From the NCBI GenBank assembly GCA_947464215.1, contig CANHVX010000019.1, forward strand, positions 1 through 12,305: 12,305 nt of DNA. The letters are read 5' to 3'. This DNA is from Pseudomonadaceae bacterium (GTDB taxonomy: Bacteria > Pseudomonadota > Alphaproteobacteria > UBA2136 > UBA6156). Within the stretch, counting starts at the first letter, position 1; every line of letters begins with the position of its first letter. Of the stretch, positions 1 through 5,840 are shown piece by piece. The notes beneath the pieces were generated by a model. It worked only from the letters and a program-made list of their open reading frames with translations. It ran no database searches and was not told the origin of the DNA. The translations under genes were made by a program, and so were the position numbers.

Positions 1-192
1 ACCGTGTGCGAAACCTTGAATGTGCTGGCTTACAAAATTGAATGTGACGCCCGCGAAGAGGCATACCAGGCTGAGGATGAGGCTGATGCCGAAAACGCCA
101 TGGCACCCGCTGAGACCCCGCCTGAGGTGGACGAAGGCGAGCTGCGGCTGGGGGACCGGCTGGATATGGACCGCAAAACGACGGTGCACTAA
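1..192 (+). CDS. C-terminal part of an unidentified acidic protein
   Basis: An open frame enters from the left edge and ends at TAA 190-192, so only the last 63 residues or so are visible. A GTG lies at 4-6, but it is more likely an internal valine than a start, because no ribosome binding site can be seen. The visible part begins with a short ordered-looking stretch (TVCETLNVLAYKIE). It continues into a tail rich in Glu, Asp, Ala and Pro, and ends in a mixed-charge segment (RLGDRLDMDRKTTVH). Such a tail is probably disordered. A strong terminator follows about 60 bases later, which supports this being the end of a transcription unit. I do not recognise the family; the neighbouring smpB does not identify it. 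Confidence 0.55.
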   Translation, partial: TVCETLNVLAYKIECDAREEAYQAEDEADAENAMAPAETPPEVDEGELRLGDRLDMDRKTTVH

Positions 193-252
193 AGCGATGT
201 GCCTCACCCATGTTCACACAGCCTTAAAAGCTGATTTCCGCAGCGAATTAAA

Positions 253-281
253 GGGGAGGCTATGCCTCCCCGCTTTTTTTT
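253..281 (+). terminator. Rho-independent terminator after the left-edge gene
   Basis: A perfect 8-bp stem, GGGGAGGC (253-260) and GCCTCCCC (264-271), closes a TAT loop and is followed by eight T (274-281). The orientation fits the plus-strand gene ending at 192. It lies only 28 bases before the smpB start, so smpB must either have a promoter overlapping this hairpin or depend on read-through. I found no convincing promoter here. Confidence 0.85.
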
Positions 282-308
282 GTGTGCAAGATGTGCGACA
301 AGGACACT

Positions 309-785
309 ATGGCCCCTGATACCACCCCAGATGTGATTTGTGAAAACCGCCGCGCGCGGTTCCATTACGAATTTCTGGATTTTTATGAAGGTGGCCTTGT
401 GCTGGAAGGCCCCGAAGTGAAAAGCCTGCGCCGGGGCGGCGGGCAACTGAATGAGGCCTACGCCAGTTTTTCCCGCGGGGAAATGTGGCTGATTGGCGCC
501 CACATAGCCCCCTATGCCCATGCCAGCACCGCCGTGTATGGCGATGCCTACGACCCCCGGCGCAGCCGCAAGCTTTTGCTGCATGCATCTGAGATTAAGA
601 AGATTAGGCAAATGCTTGATACGCAGGGTTTAACGTTGGTTCCGCTGCGGCTCTTCTGGCAGCGTGGGCGGGTGAAAGTGGCCCTGGCCGTGGCCCGCGG
701 GAAGAAAACCGTGGACAAGCGCGAGACCATTAAACGCCGCGACGAAGCCCGCGCGGTGGCGCGTATTTTCAAGGGGCGCAAATAA
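309..785 (+). CDS. smpB: SsrA-binding protein SmpB
   Basis: SmpB binds the tRNA-like part of tmRNA (SsrA), delivers it to stalled ribosomes with EF-Tu, and occupies the decoding centre during trans-translation. The 158-residue product has the family length. Family blocks run in order: CENRRARFHYE (11-21), GPEVKSLR (34-41, usually GTEVKSLR), RRSRKLLLH (84-92), GLTLVPLRLFW (107-117), GRVKVALAVARGKK (120-133) and DKRETIKRRDEARAVAR (137-153), with the basic C-terminal tail. I chose ATG 309 because AAGGA lies 4 bases upstream and the conserved core starts about 10 residues later. The in-frame GTG at 282 abuts the terminator and would add nine atypical residues. The next gene starts 6 bases after the stop, so the two are probably co-transcribed. 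Confidence 0.97.
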   Translation: MAPDTTPDVICENRRARFHYEFLDFYEGGLVLEGPEVKSLRRGGGQLNEAYASFSRGEMWLIGAHIAPYAHASTAVYGDAYDPRRSRKLLLHASEIKKIRQMLDTQGLTLVPLRLFWQRGRVKVALAVARGKKTVDKRETIKRRDEARAVARIFKGRK

Positions 786-791
786 CCCCCC

Positions 792-1274
792 ATGGCCGAG
801 CCCGCCGCCGTAATGGTGCGCACCCGCGCCGACCTGGCCGCCCGCGTGGCCGCCTGGCCCGAACACAACCGACAAACCCCCACGTGGGCGCTGGTGTTTG
901 TGGGGGAAATCCCCTCGGCCTCGGCGCTGGCTGCCGCCCGGCACGCGGCTAAAATCTGTGACCGGGTGGCCGCCGTGGTGTGCCCGGTTGACCCGGTGGC
1001 CGGAGCGCGCATTGGCCCCAACTTCGCCACCTTGATACGCAGCGCCGGGGTTGACCTGGTGTGGGCCCCAGCCCCTGAAAAAACCCCCCAGTTGTCTGTG
1101 ACCTTGGGAGGCACCGATGTGGCCGGTGTGGATGGGCGTTTGATCCTTCAGGGATTGTTGGCGGTTCTGCCCCTGGTGGTGGTGGCCCATGCCGCCGAAT
1201 TGCCCCTGGTGCGGGCGCTGCGTGTGGTGCAAAGCGAATTGGGGGATGTGGCCGTGGTGCGCATTGTGCGTTAG
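792..1274 (+). CDS. Truncated, catalytically degenerate PanC-like protein
   Basis: The 160-residue product reads like the N-terminal Rossmann half of pantothenate synthetase (PanC, pantoate + beta-alanine + ATP). It has the opening TRADLAARVAAW (11-22), a beta strand WALVFVGE (32-39), a helix SALAAARHAAKICDRVAAVV (44-63) and SAGVDLVWAPAPE (84-96, PanC-like AGVDLVFAP). It ends with a helix-strand pair (PLVRALRVVQSELGDVAVVRIV) where PanC would carry on to its substrate site. The key motif is absent: PanC has MG.LH.GH here, while this protein has VGEIPSASA (37-45). It is also about 120 residues short. Pantoate ligase activity is therefore unlikely. It begins 6 bases after smpB, with AGGGG inside the end of smpB as the likely but distant binding site; ATG 813 is an alternative start. 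The relationship is my reading of the sequence pattern and is not confirmed. Confidence 0.7.
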   Translation: MAEPAAVMVRTRADLAARVAAWPEHNRQTPTWALVFVGEIPSASALAAARHAAKICDRVAAVVCPVDPVAGARIGPNFATLIRSAGVDLVWAPAPEKTPQLSVTLGGTDVAGVDGRLILQGLLAVLPLVVVAHAAELPLVRALRVVQSELGDVAVVRIVR

Positions 1275-1283
1275 GTTTAACTT

Positions 1284-1301
1284 TAATATAATATTATATT
1301 A
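1284..1301. repeat. 18-bp perfect AT-only palindrome
   Basis: TAATATAATATTATATTA reads identically on both strands. It sits in a block of about 45 almost pure A/T bases (1282-1328) between two GC-rich genes, 33 bases before the putative rpoZ -35 element. It could be an UP-element or curved DNA, or a regulator site. It lacks the GC stem of an ordinary terminator. Confidence 0.7.
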
Positions 1302-1333
1302 TACTATAATTATTAATTAAATTAAGATTTTTG

Positions 1334-1364
1334 TTGACGGGGGCAGGGCAGGGGTGCCTATGGT
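1334..1364 (+). promoter_or_regulatory. Candidate promoter of rpoZ
   Basis: TTGACG (1334-1339) matches five of six -35 bases. TATGGT (1359-1364) matches four of six -10 bases, with a somewhat long 19-base spacer. The AT-rich palindromic block lies directly upstream, as an UP element would. The start site would fall near 1371, leaving a leader of about 20 bases. Confidence 0.45.
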
Positions 1365-1392
1365 GGTTGCTAGAACATGAAAGGCACTGATG

Positions 1393-1860
1393 ATGGCGCG
1401 CGTAACCGTTGAAGATTGTGTAAACATTATCCCGAACCGCTATGAGCTGGTGCTGATTGCCGCCCAGCGTGCGCGTGACATTGCCGCCGGCGCCAGCATT
1501 ACCGTTGACCGCGACAACGACAAAAACCCCGTTGTTTCGCTGCGCGAAATCGCCGCCAAAACCATTGACCTGGAACAGGTGCGTGACCACATTGTGAACG
1601 GTGTAAACCGGATGGCCGACCTGAACAGCGAAGACGCCGAGCTGATGGCCCTGGCCGGTGCCGGCATGGACACCAATGCCACCGCTGTGGCGATTGAAGA
1701 AGTGATTTTTGACGGTGTGGCGACCATCGCCGCGGCCGAAGATGAGCTGGTGGAGCTTGGTGCCGACGGCGAAGGTGGCGATGGCGATGACGGCGCGGTG
1801 GACGCGGCCGACATTGACCTGGACGCTGGTGCCGATTTGGTGGGTGAAGAGTATAAGTAA
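1393..1860 (+). CDS. rpoZ: RNA polymerase omega subunit with acidic tail
   Basis: Omega is the small subunit that helps the beta' subunit fold and joins RNA polymerase; in many bacteria it also forms part of a ppGpp site. The N-terminal 60 residues are typical: MARVTVEDCVNIIPNRYELV, then AAQRARDIAAGA and VDRDNDKNPVVSLREIA. The product is 155 residues, whereas the classical protein has about 90. The extra C-terminal part from about residue 95 is rich in Asp, Glu, Ala and Gly and is strongly acidic (GDGEGG-type runs, ending LVGEEYK). I chose ATG 1393 because it gives the conserved MARVT start and lies 8 bases after GAAAGG (1379-1384); the adjacent ATG 1390 is possible. A terminator follows 16 bases after the stop. 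The relA/spoT homologue that commonly follows rpoZ is absent. Confidence 0.95.
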   Translation: MARVTVEDCVNIIPNRYELVLIAAQRARDIAAGASITVDRDNDKNPVVSLREIAAKTIDLEQVRDHIVNGVNRMADLNSEDAELMALAGAGMDTNATAVAIEEVIFDGVATIAAAEDELVELGADGEGGDGDDGAVDAADIDLDAGADLVGEEYK

Positions 1861-1876
1861 GGCAAATAGCCTAAGG

Positions 1877-1909
1877 AAACCCCCGGTTGTGTGAACAACC
1901 GGGGGTTTT
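1877..1909 (+). terminator. Rho-independent terminator of rpoZ
   Basis: A perfect 14-bp stem (1877-1890 with 1895-1908) encloses the tetraloop GTGA and is followed by TTTT then GTCTTTT. It may also stop minus-strand transcription from the gene ending at 1964, although its T tract is weaker on that side. Confidence 0.9.
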
Positions 1910-1963
1910 GTCTTTTCCAGACCGACGTGCATTGCCTCTTTATGAGGCGGCGCCTGCATGCGT

Positions 1964-2341
1964 TTAGTGTTCTGCGCTTGCTGGCCACTCGTAGCCAGCC
2001 ATAGCACGTTCCACGGCTTCATGCATAAAGTCGGGCAGGGGGGTTGTGAAGCTGTGAAGCGCTTGCACCAGCTCTCGCTGGGTATGGCACCGTTGAGGAA
2101 CCCTGTTGTCTTTGTCCCGAATGCCAAGCTCGCCGCTGGCGTAGAACACCAGGCAAACTTGATCGAGCGTGGTCAGCGTTTCGAACATGACACAATAAAG
2201 AACGTTGTTTTCGTTGTGTATTTCAACCATTACGTTGAGGTGATAGTGCGGGCAGTGCTCTTCAAGCCATGTGGTTAACGGTTTGCTTGAGGGCACGTTG
2301 AGATTCAGGTTATTCAGGAGCGTTTCGTGCGAGTGGGGCAT
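1964..2341 (-). CDS. Hypothetical protein, 125 residues
   Basis: I do not recognise this family. The predicted soluble protein starts MPHSHETLLNNLNLNVPSSK and then shows alternating strand-like segments (HLNVMVEIH, VLYCVMFETL, QVCLVFYASGEL). It ends in amphipathic helices (TQRELVQALHSF, PDFMHEAVERAMAGYEW). This resembles a small alpha/beta domain with no signal peptide, membrane segment or visible catalytic motif. I chose ATG 2341 because GAGG lies 10 bases upstream on the minus strand. Longer starts at 2395 and 2461 lack a binding site and add low-quality sequence. The codon pattern and regular secondary structure make it look real, unlike the opposite-strand frame. It is divergent from the gene at 2512 and may share its 170-base control region. 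It converges on the rpoZ terminator. Confidence 0.68.
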   Translation of the reverse strand: MPHSHETLLNNLNLNVPSSKPLTTWLEEHCPHYHLNVMVEIHNENNVLYCVMFETLTTLDQVCLVFYASGELGIRDKDNRVPQRCHTQRELVQALHSFTTPLPDFMHEAVERAMAGYEWPASAEH

Positions 2342-2511
2342 GTGACAATGACCTCGGGCGCAAAAAAGGGACGGGACAGATGGCCCTTGGGCCATGTGCT
2401 TGGCCAGGATATCTACTCCGATTTCAGGATTTGGCAAGAGTTGGGCTCGGCGCGTGTGCATTTTCCGTGTATAGATGTGCCGTTGATTCCCGTTTTTTTG
2501 GAGGCCACTGT

Positions 2512-2898
2512 ATGTCAGCCGCCCTGAACTTTCCGCGCGTGGTAGGGATAAGCACCCGGCGGATGCCTCGTAAGCCTATGTTTGACCACGAAAAAAAGGC
2601 GCTTGCGGGCCCTGGAGCCCATGACCTTATGGCGCCCTTCCAGGTGGTGCATGTAACCCATAACCCCGACGAACCCCGCTTGGTAACCCTGTGGTGGCAT
2701 CTGTTTTGGATGCTTAAACACCAATATGATAGCCATCCTCAGGGGTTGAGTGTGTTGGTGCACCATGCGGCCGTGCTGACGGACCACCAACGCATGCTAC
2801 GCGACTTTATGTTGGTGCAGCGGTTGCTGGATGCCCGGGGCTTTCTGCTGCCGTTGCAGCGCGAATGCCTTGCGCTGCTTGATGTTACGCTGACCTAA
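2512..2898 (+). CDS. Hypothetical protein, 128 residues
   Basis: I do not recognise this family. ATG 2512 is well supported: GGAGG (2500-2504) lies 7 bases upstream. The N-terminal 40 residues are basic (STRRMPRKP, FDHEKKAL). A middle segment is rich in aromatic residues and histidine (FQVVHVTHNPDEP, TLWWHLFWMLKHQYDSH). The C-terminal half looks helical (DHQRMLRDFMLVQRLLDARGF, LQRECLALLDVTL). The WWHLFWML stretch is hydrophobic but too short and too flanked by charge to be a clear membrane segment. A terminator follows 11 bases after the stop, so it appears to be a single-gene unit. It is divergent from the 125-residue gene, and the pair may be regulated together. No function can be assigned. 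Confidence 0.72.
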   Translation: MSAALNFPRVVGISTRRMPRKPMFDHEKKALAGPGAHDLMAPFQVVHVTHNPDEPRLVTLWWHLFWMLKHQYDSHPQGLSVLVHHAAVLTDHQRMLRDFMLVQRLLDARGFLLPLQRECLALLDVTLT

Positions 2899-2909
2899 CT
2901 ACGACGATT

Positions 2910-2946
2910 GCGCCGGCATTCCCCCGTTTGGGAGTGCCGGCGCTTT
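2910..2946 (+). terminator. Terminator of the 128-residue gene
   Basis: A 14-pair stem, GCGCCGGCATTCCC (2910-2923) with GGGAGTGCCGGCGC (2930-2943), includes one G-T pair and a CCGTTT loop. Only three T follow, but the position directly after the stop fits a terminator. Confidence 0.75.
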
Positions 2947-3115
2947 GCCATGCCTTGCGGCGCGAAGGACACAGCGTGTGTGCCTAACGTGGTGCCATGT
3001 TCATTTCCCCCTTGCTGTGACGCGCTACCCCGTTATGCTTAGAAAGCCGAAACCAGGCCCATAAAAAAAAGAGCTAAAAACTCGGGACTATGAAGGGACA
3101 AAACCCACTAAAAAA

Positions 3116-3274
3116 ATGTGGAAAACCGCCCAAAATGGACAAAATGGACCAGAAAATTATCTGGAACACCAAGCGGACAACCAACGGGACAACCTGAACG
3201 GCAACCTGACCGGCGAAGAAAATAAACCCATAAACACCGGTGAATTGGTTCTTTCTGCAAGAGGGAACCCTTAA
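3116..3274 (+). CDS. Possible small polar protein, 52 residues
   Basis: This short frame starts at ATG 3116 and stops at TAA 3272-3274, six bases before a strong plus-strand terminator. The product is almost entirely polar (Asn, Gln, Gly, Glu, Asp) and has degenerate repeats such as DNQR, DNLN, GNLT, then ends GELVLSARGNP. Both tandem DNA repeats inside it have lengths divisible by three (9 and 12), which fits a translated sequence. Against it, the nearest Shine-Dalgarno (GAAGGGA at 3092-3098) lies 17 bases away. A second frame from ATG 3089 (35 residues) is equally open. A weak promoter, TTGCTG (3012-3017) and TATGCT (3034-3039) with a 16-base spacer, lies upstream. The transcript could instead be a non-coding RNA. 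The rest of 2950-3115 holds nothing I can name. Confidence 0.3.
   Translation: MWKTAQNGQNGPENYLEHQADNQRDNLNGNLTGEENKPINTGELVLSARGNP
3132..3149 (+). repeat. Tandem repeat, two 9-bp units
   Basis: AAAATGGAC occurs twice in succession (3132-3140 and 3141-3149) without mismatch, inside the possible small ORF. Confidence 0.8.
3190..3213 (+). repeat. Tandem repeat, two 12-bp units
   Basis: CAACCTGAACGG (3190-3201) is followed directly by CAACCTGACCGG (3202-3213), with one mismatch. Related ACAACC and AACGGG pieces precede it from 3177, so it looks like a longer degenerate array. Confidence 0.75.
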
Positions 3275-3279
3275 CGAAC

Positions 3280-3313
3280 AACCCCCCATATGCTCTGCAC
3301 ATGGGGGGTTTTT
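3280..3313 (+). terminator. Strong rho-independent terminator
   Basis: AACCCCCCAT (3280-3289) pairs perfectly with ATGGGGGGTT (3301-3310). A further TGC/GCA pair sits inside the loop, and five T (3309-3313) follow on the plus strand. The T tract shows that something is transcribed rightward across 3046-3279. It can also serve the minus-strand yjjX gene, which stops at 3324. Confidence 0.85.
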
Positions 3314-3323
3314 ACGCGGTCGC

Positions 3324-3845
3324 TTATTTTGACTCGTAGACCTCGGGGTTGACCCAGGGCGCCAGAGCGTTCTTCACCGCGAGGGCAAACATCTCGTCGC
3401 GCTTGACAATATCGTTGGTGAGAATGGCGTTCACCCCCTTCGCATAATCATACTCCAAACCCAGCGACTGCACGTGCGGGCGCAGTTCGCCGCCGGCGAT
3501 CATCGCCTGGCCCCAGCTGCGAGGCAGCGGCGTGCCCGTGGTGGGAATGGCGATTTCCTTGGTGCCATCGGTCACCGCCACAAAGCTGAACATGATCCAG
3601 TTGCCGCCAATTTTCATCACCCCGCCTTCCAGGCCCACGCCCAGATCGGCGCCGCCTTCCAGTTTGGCGGCGCGGGCGCGGTTGATGGCGCCTTGCATGG
3701 TTTGCTCGAGCCCGATGGGCTGGCTGGGCACCCCCGAGGATACCTCGGCGCCGGTGACGTTGGCCTCGGGCCAATAGGCTTGCACACCTTGCATAACCGC
3801 GCTGACCTTGGCGCTATTGGTGCTGCCAACCATGATCGATTTCAT
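3324..3845 (-). CDS. yjjX: Inosine/xanthosine triphosphatase, YjjX/DUF84 type
   Basis: Proteins of this family hydrolyse non-canonical purine nucleoside triphosphates (ITP, XTP) to diphosphates, cleaning the nucleotide pool in the cytoplasm. The 173-residue product has the usual length. The nucleotide-binding start VGSTNSAKVSAV is at 6-17, VSSGVPSQPIG at 35-45, the helix TMQGAINRARAA at 49-60 and the glycine-rich LGVGLEGGV at 68-76. The family C-terminal block GVNAILTNDIVKRDEMF lies at 137-153. I chose ATG 3845, with AAAGG about 11 bases upstream, because the conserved nucleotide-binding strand begins right after it. An upstream 13-codon frame (3842-3883) overlaps the start as ATGA. A TATTAT element (3887-3882) could be its -10, but no good -35 is visible. 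It converges on the 3280-3313 terminator. Confidence 0.9.
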   Translation of the reverse strand: MKSIMVGSTNSAKVSAVMQGVQAYWPEANVTGAEVSSGVPSQPIGLEQTMQGAINRARAAKLEGGADLGVGLEGGVMKIGGNWIMFSFVAVTDGTKEIAIPTTGTPLPRSWGQAMIAGGELRPHVQSLGLEYDYAKGVNAILTNDIVKRDEMFALAVKNALAPWVNPEVYESK

Positions 3846-3970
3846 CTGTCTGTGACCTTTGTTCGTTTGATTTCCGTATTCATAATACACCCACGAAATA
3901 TGGGGAATAAGTGTGCCTGATATTTAGGCAGGTTAAGCACGCGCCGTGTGGCGCCCGATGAGGTGTGTGA

Positions 3971-4054
3971 TGGTGGGCCAGGAGGGACTCGAACCCCCAC
4001 GCTTTTGGCGCCAGGACCTAAACCTGGTGCGTCTACCAATTCCGCCACTGGCCC
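3971..4054 (-). tRNA. tRNA-Leu (anticodon UAG)
   Basis: The minus strand folds as a class II tRNA with acceptor GGGCCAG (5' end at 4054) pairing with CTGGCCC, followed by discriminator A and encoded CCA (3973-3971). The anticodon arm CCAGG-TTTAGGT-CCTGG gives TAG, reading CUA and CUN codons. The T loop GTTCGAGTC is intact, and the variable arm is long as expected for leucine. The 3' end lies 125 bases before yjjX. Confidence 0.96.
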
Positions 4055-4068
4055 GTGGACTTCGTATT

Positions 4069-4105
4069 TACGGGGTGGCGGGTACTTCGTTTCCGCCACC
4101 CCGTA
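4069..4105. repeat. Long GC-rich hairpin between tRNA-Leu and the chemoreceptor
   Basis: ACGGGGTGGCGG (4070-4081) pairs perfectly with CCGCCACCCCGT (4093-4104), extended by one T-A pair, around an 11-base loop. No T tract follows on either strand, so it is not a standard terminator. It sits 15 bases upstream of the mature tRNA 5' end in the transcription direction. A second, weaker 7-bp hairpin lies at 4108-4130. It could terminate the chemoreceptor transcript or mark a processing site. Confidence 0.7.
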
Positions 4106-4207
4106 GGGTTGTGACAAGAGGTATCACAGCCCCCGTGAGGTAACACATACTTACCACCCCACGGCATGGCTTGCTTATGGCATAGGCGTGGCCAGATGAA
4201 AAGAGGC

Positions 4208-5494
4208 TTAGGCTTCGGCCATGAGGCGGTTGATGGTTGTCATATTGTTGGAAATTTCGTTGGTCACGGCTGATTGCTCCTCGGTGGCGGCGGCCACGGC
4301 CGTGGTGGTTTCCACCACCTCGTTCACAGAGCTTTGAATTTGTGTGATGGAGTGCGCCACGCTGGAGGCAATATCTTGTATCCCGCGAATTTCCCCGGAG
4401 ATTTTGTCGGTGGAGCTGCTGGCCTGAGAGGCGAGCCGCTTCACCTCATCGGCCACCACGGCAAACCCGCGCCCCGCATCGCCGGCGCGTGCGGCCTCGA
4501 TGGCGGCATTCAGGGCCAACAGATTGATTTGGTCGGAAATATTCTGGATAAGCGTGAGCACTTCGCCCATCGCCTTGGCGGAGGACACCATTTCGCCCAC
4601 CGAGCTGCTGGCGGTGTTGGATTGCCCTTGCACCGTGCGGGCAGCGTCACGCGTGATGCCCATGTTGCGCGAAATTTCGGTGATGGAATTGGTCAGCTCG
4701 GCCGTGGCGGCGGTTACGGCGTTGATGGAATCGCCGGTTTCTTGCTGGACCTGCCGTTTGCGTGTGATGTCGTTGGCATACTTCACCACCTGGCAGGGCT
4801 TGCCGTCGTTGTCGTAGCGCACCGTGTAGGAGGCATTCAGCCAGATATTCCGCCCACCACGCCCCACACGTTGGAATTCTCCGGTTTGAATGTCGCCCCG
4901 GTTCAGGGCCTCCCAAAAGCGTTTGTAATCTGCGGAGTTGGCATAGTCGGGGTAGCAGAATATCCGGTGATGCTGGCCTCTGATTTCCTCAAGCGAATAG
5001 CCGGTGCAGCGCAGAAAATTCTCGTTGGCGTCTTGGATGATGCCGTCCATGCCGAAATAGATGAGCGCCTGAACTTTATCGAACGCTTCTTTGGTTTTGA
5101 CGACGGAATTGGTGATGTCGGATGCGAATTTCACCACTTTGAACGGTTTGCCGTTGTTGCCGATAATGGGGTTGTAGGTCGCTTGAATCCAAACTTCCTT
5201 GTTGTTGCGCCCGACACGCTTAAATTGTGCGGCCTGAAACTTGCCCGCCCGCAAATGATCCCAAAACTGCTTGTATTCAGACGTTTGGGCGTAGGTGGGA
5301 TCGACAAACATACTGTGGTGGCGGCCCTTGATATCGGTGAGGCTGTTGTAGCCCAGCGTTTGCAGAAAATTCCTGTTGGCGTCGAGCACGTGCCCGTTGA
5401 GGTCGAAGTGGATGACGGCTTGGCTGGTGTCGAGCGCCTTCATGATTTGCTTCAGCTCGGACGACAGGCCCAACATATTTGCAAGATGTGGCAT
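4208..5494 (-). CDS. Soluble PAS-PAS methyl-accepting chemotaxis protein (BdlA-like)
   Basis: This 428-residue receptor has two tandem PAS sensor domains (about 20-128 and 137-245) followed by a chemoreceptor signalling coiled coil. The highly conserved hairpin tip that contacts CheA and CheW is present (NISDQINLLALNAAIEAARA, 318-337, then GDAGRGFAVVADEVKRLA). No signal peptide or membrane segment is visible, so it should act in the cytoplasm. The architecture matches BdlA (biofilm dispersion) and related redox or haem/flavin PAS receptors. The two PAS domains are obvious duplicates: both carry G.HH..F..P.YA.S.EYK.FW and GKP..VVK.A.DIT. No C-terminal CheR-binding pentapeptide is present. I chose ATG 5494 with GGGGGA 8 bases upstream. 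No che or flagellar genes lie in this window, so it is an orphan receptor. The ligand is unknown. Confidence 0.93.
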   Translation of the reverse strand: MPHLANMLGLSSELKQIMKALDTSQAVIHFDLNGHVLDANRNFLQTLGYNSLTDIKGRHHSMFVDPTYAQTSEYKQFWDHLRAGKFQAAQFKRVGRNNKEVWIQATYNPIIGNNGKPFKVVKFASDITNSVVKTKEAFDKVQALIYFGMDGIIQDANENFLRCTGYSLEEIRGQHHRIFCYPDYANSADYKRFWEALNRGDIQTGEFQRVGRGGRNIWLNASYTVRYDNDGKPCQVVKYANDITRKRQVQQETGDSINAVTAATAELTNSITEISRNMGITRDAARTVQGQSNTASSSVGEMVSSAKAMGEVLTLIQNISDQINLLALNAAIEAARAGDAGRGFAVVADEVKRLASQASSSTDKISGEIRGIQDIASSVAHSITQIQSSVNEVVETTTAVAAATEEQSAVTNEISNNMTTINRLMAEA

Positions 5495-5794
5495 TGTTTT
5501 AATCCCCCTTTTTTTATTAGGGGCATTCGGGAACTTCGGGGTCAAATCTTATATGCGGGCGCGGGTGCTATGGTGGCTATGGACGTCATATTTTTGAATC
5601 AAAATTATTCATAAAATAGGCGAGGCTAAAATTGCTATGCGTTTTAATGTTTTACGAAACGTCGGATGTATGGGGTTATAAGTTATTATGTCCGACGATT
5701 TTATCGATATGCTTGAAATATGTTGATTTTATTAGTAAATTTTTTGACGCCCTCAGCCTTGCTTGCCCACGCGTGCAAAATACATACATATGGC
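5495..5794. other. AT-rich intergenic region with an inverted repeat
   Basis: No convincing gene is present; the longest plausible start gives only 14 codons (5637-5681). From about 5585 to 5755 the composition is clearly more AT-rich than the genes on either side. CGTCGGA (5660-5666) and TCCGACG (5691-5697) form a 7-bp inverted repeat around a 24-base AT-rich centre that contains TTATAA and TTATTATG. This could be an operator or a weak hairpin. On the minus strand it lies about 170 bases upstream of the chemoreceptor, whose promoter I could not assign. Confidence 0.5.
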
Positions 5795-5824
5795 TTGCGT
5801 GAATGCCGCGTTTTGGCGTATAGG
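5795..5824 (+). promoter_or_regulatory. Candidate promoter of tRNA-His and tig
   Basis: TTGCGT (5795-5800) and TATAGG (5819-5824) are separated by 18 bases. The start site would fall around 5831, ten bases before the tRNA. The match is moderate (three and four of six), but the placement is right and no better candidate is present. Confidence 0.5.
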
Positions 5825-5840
5825 CTGGAGGCTTACCGGT

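Noticed and set aside
204..1232. Long minus-strand frames opposite smpB and the PanC-like gene
   Set aside because: They are antisense shadows of well-supported plus-strand genes, with Arg, Pro and Ala-rich low-complexity products and no usable start.
1958..2278. Plus-strand frame of 106 residues opposite the 125-residue gene
   Set aside because: The minus-strand product has better codon pattern and a Shine-Dalgarno; the plus frame has neither.
3074..3302. Hydrophobic minus-strand frames of 64-71 residues that look like membrane proteins
   Set aside because: Their start region runs through the 3280-3313 terminator, and hydrophobicity is simply the complement of the A-rich plus strand (T-rich codons).
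4274..5614. Plus-strand frame of 446 residues across the chemoreceptor
   Set aside because: It is antisense to a clear PAS-PAS-MCP gene and has no family features of its own.
5697..5735. Possible flagellar sigma-28 promoter (TAAA and ATCGATAA) upstream of the chemoreceptor
   Set aside because: The spacing is about 19 bases where about 15 is expected, and the site is over 200 bases from the gene.
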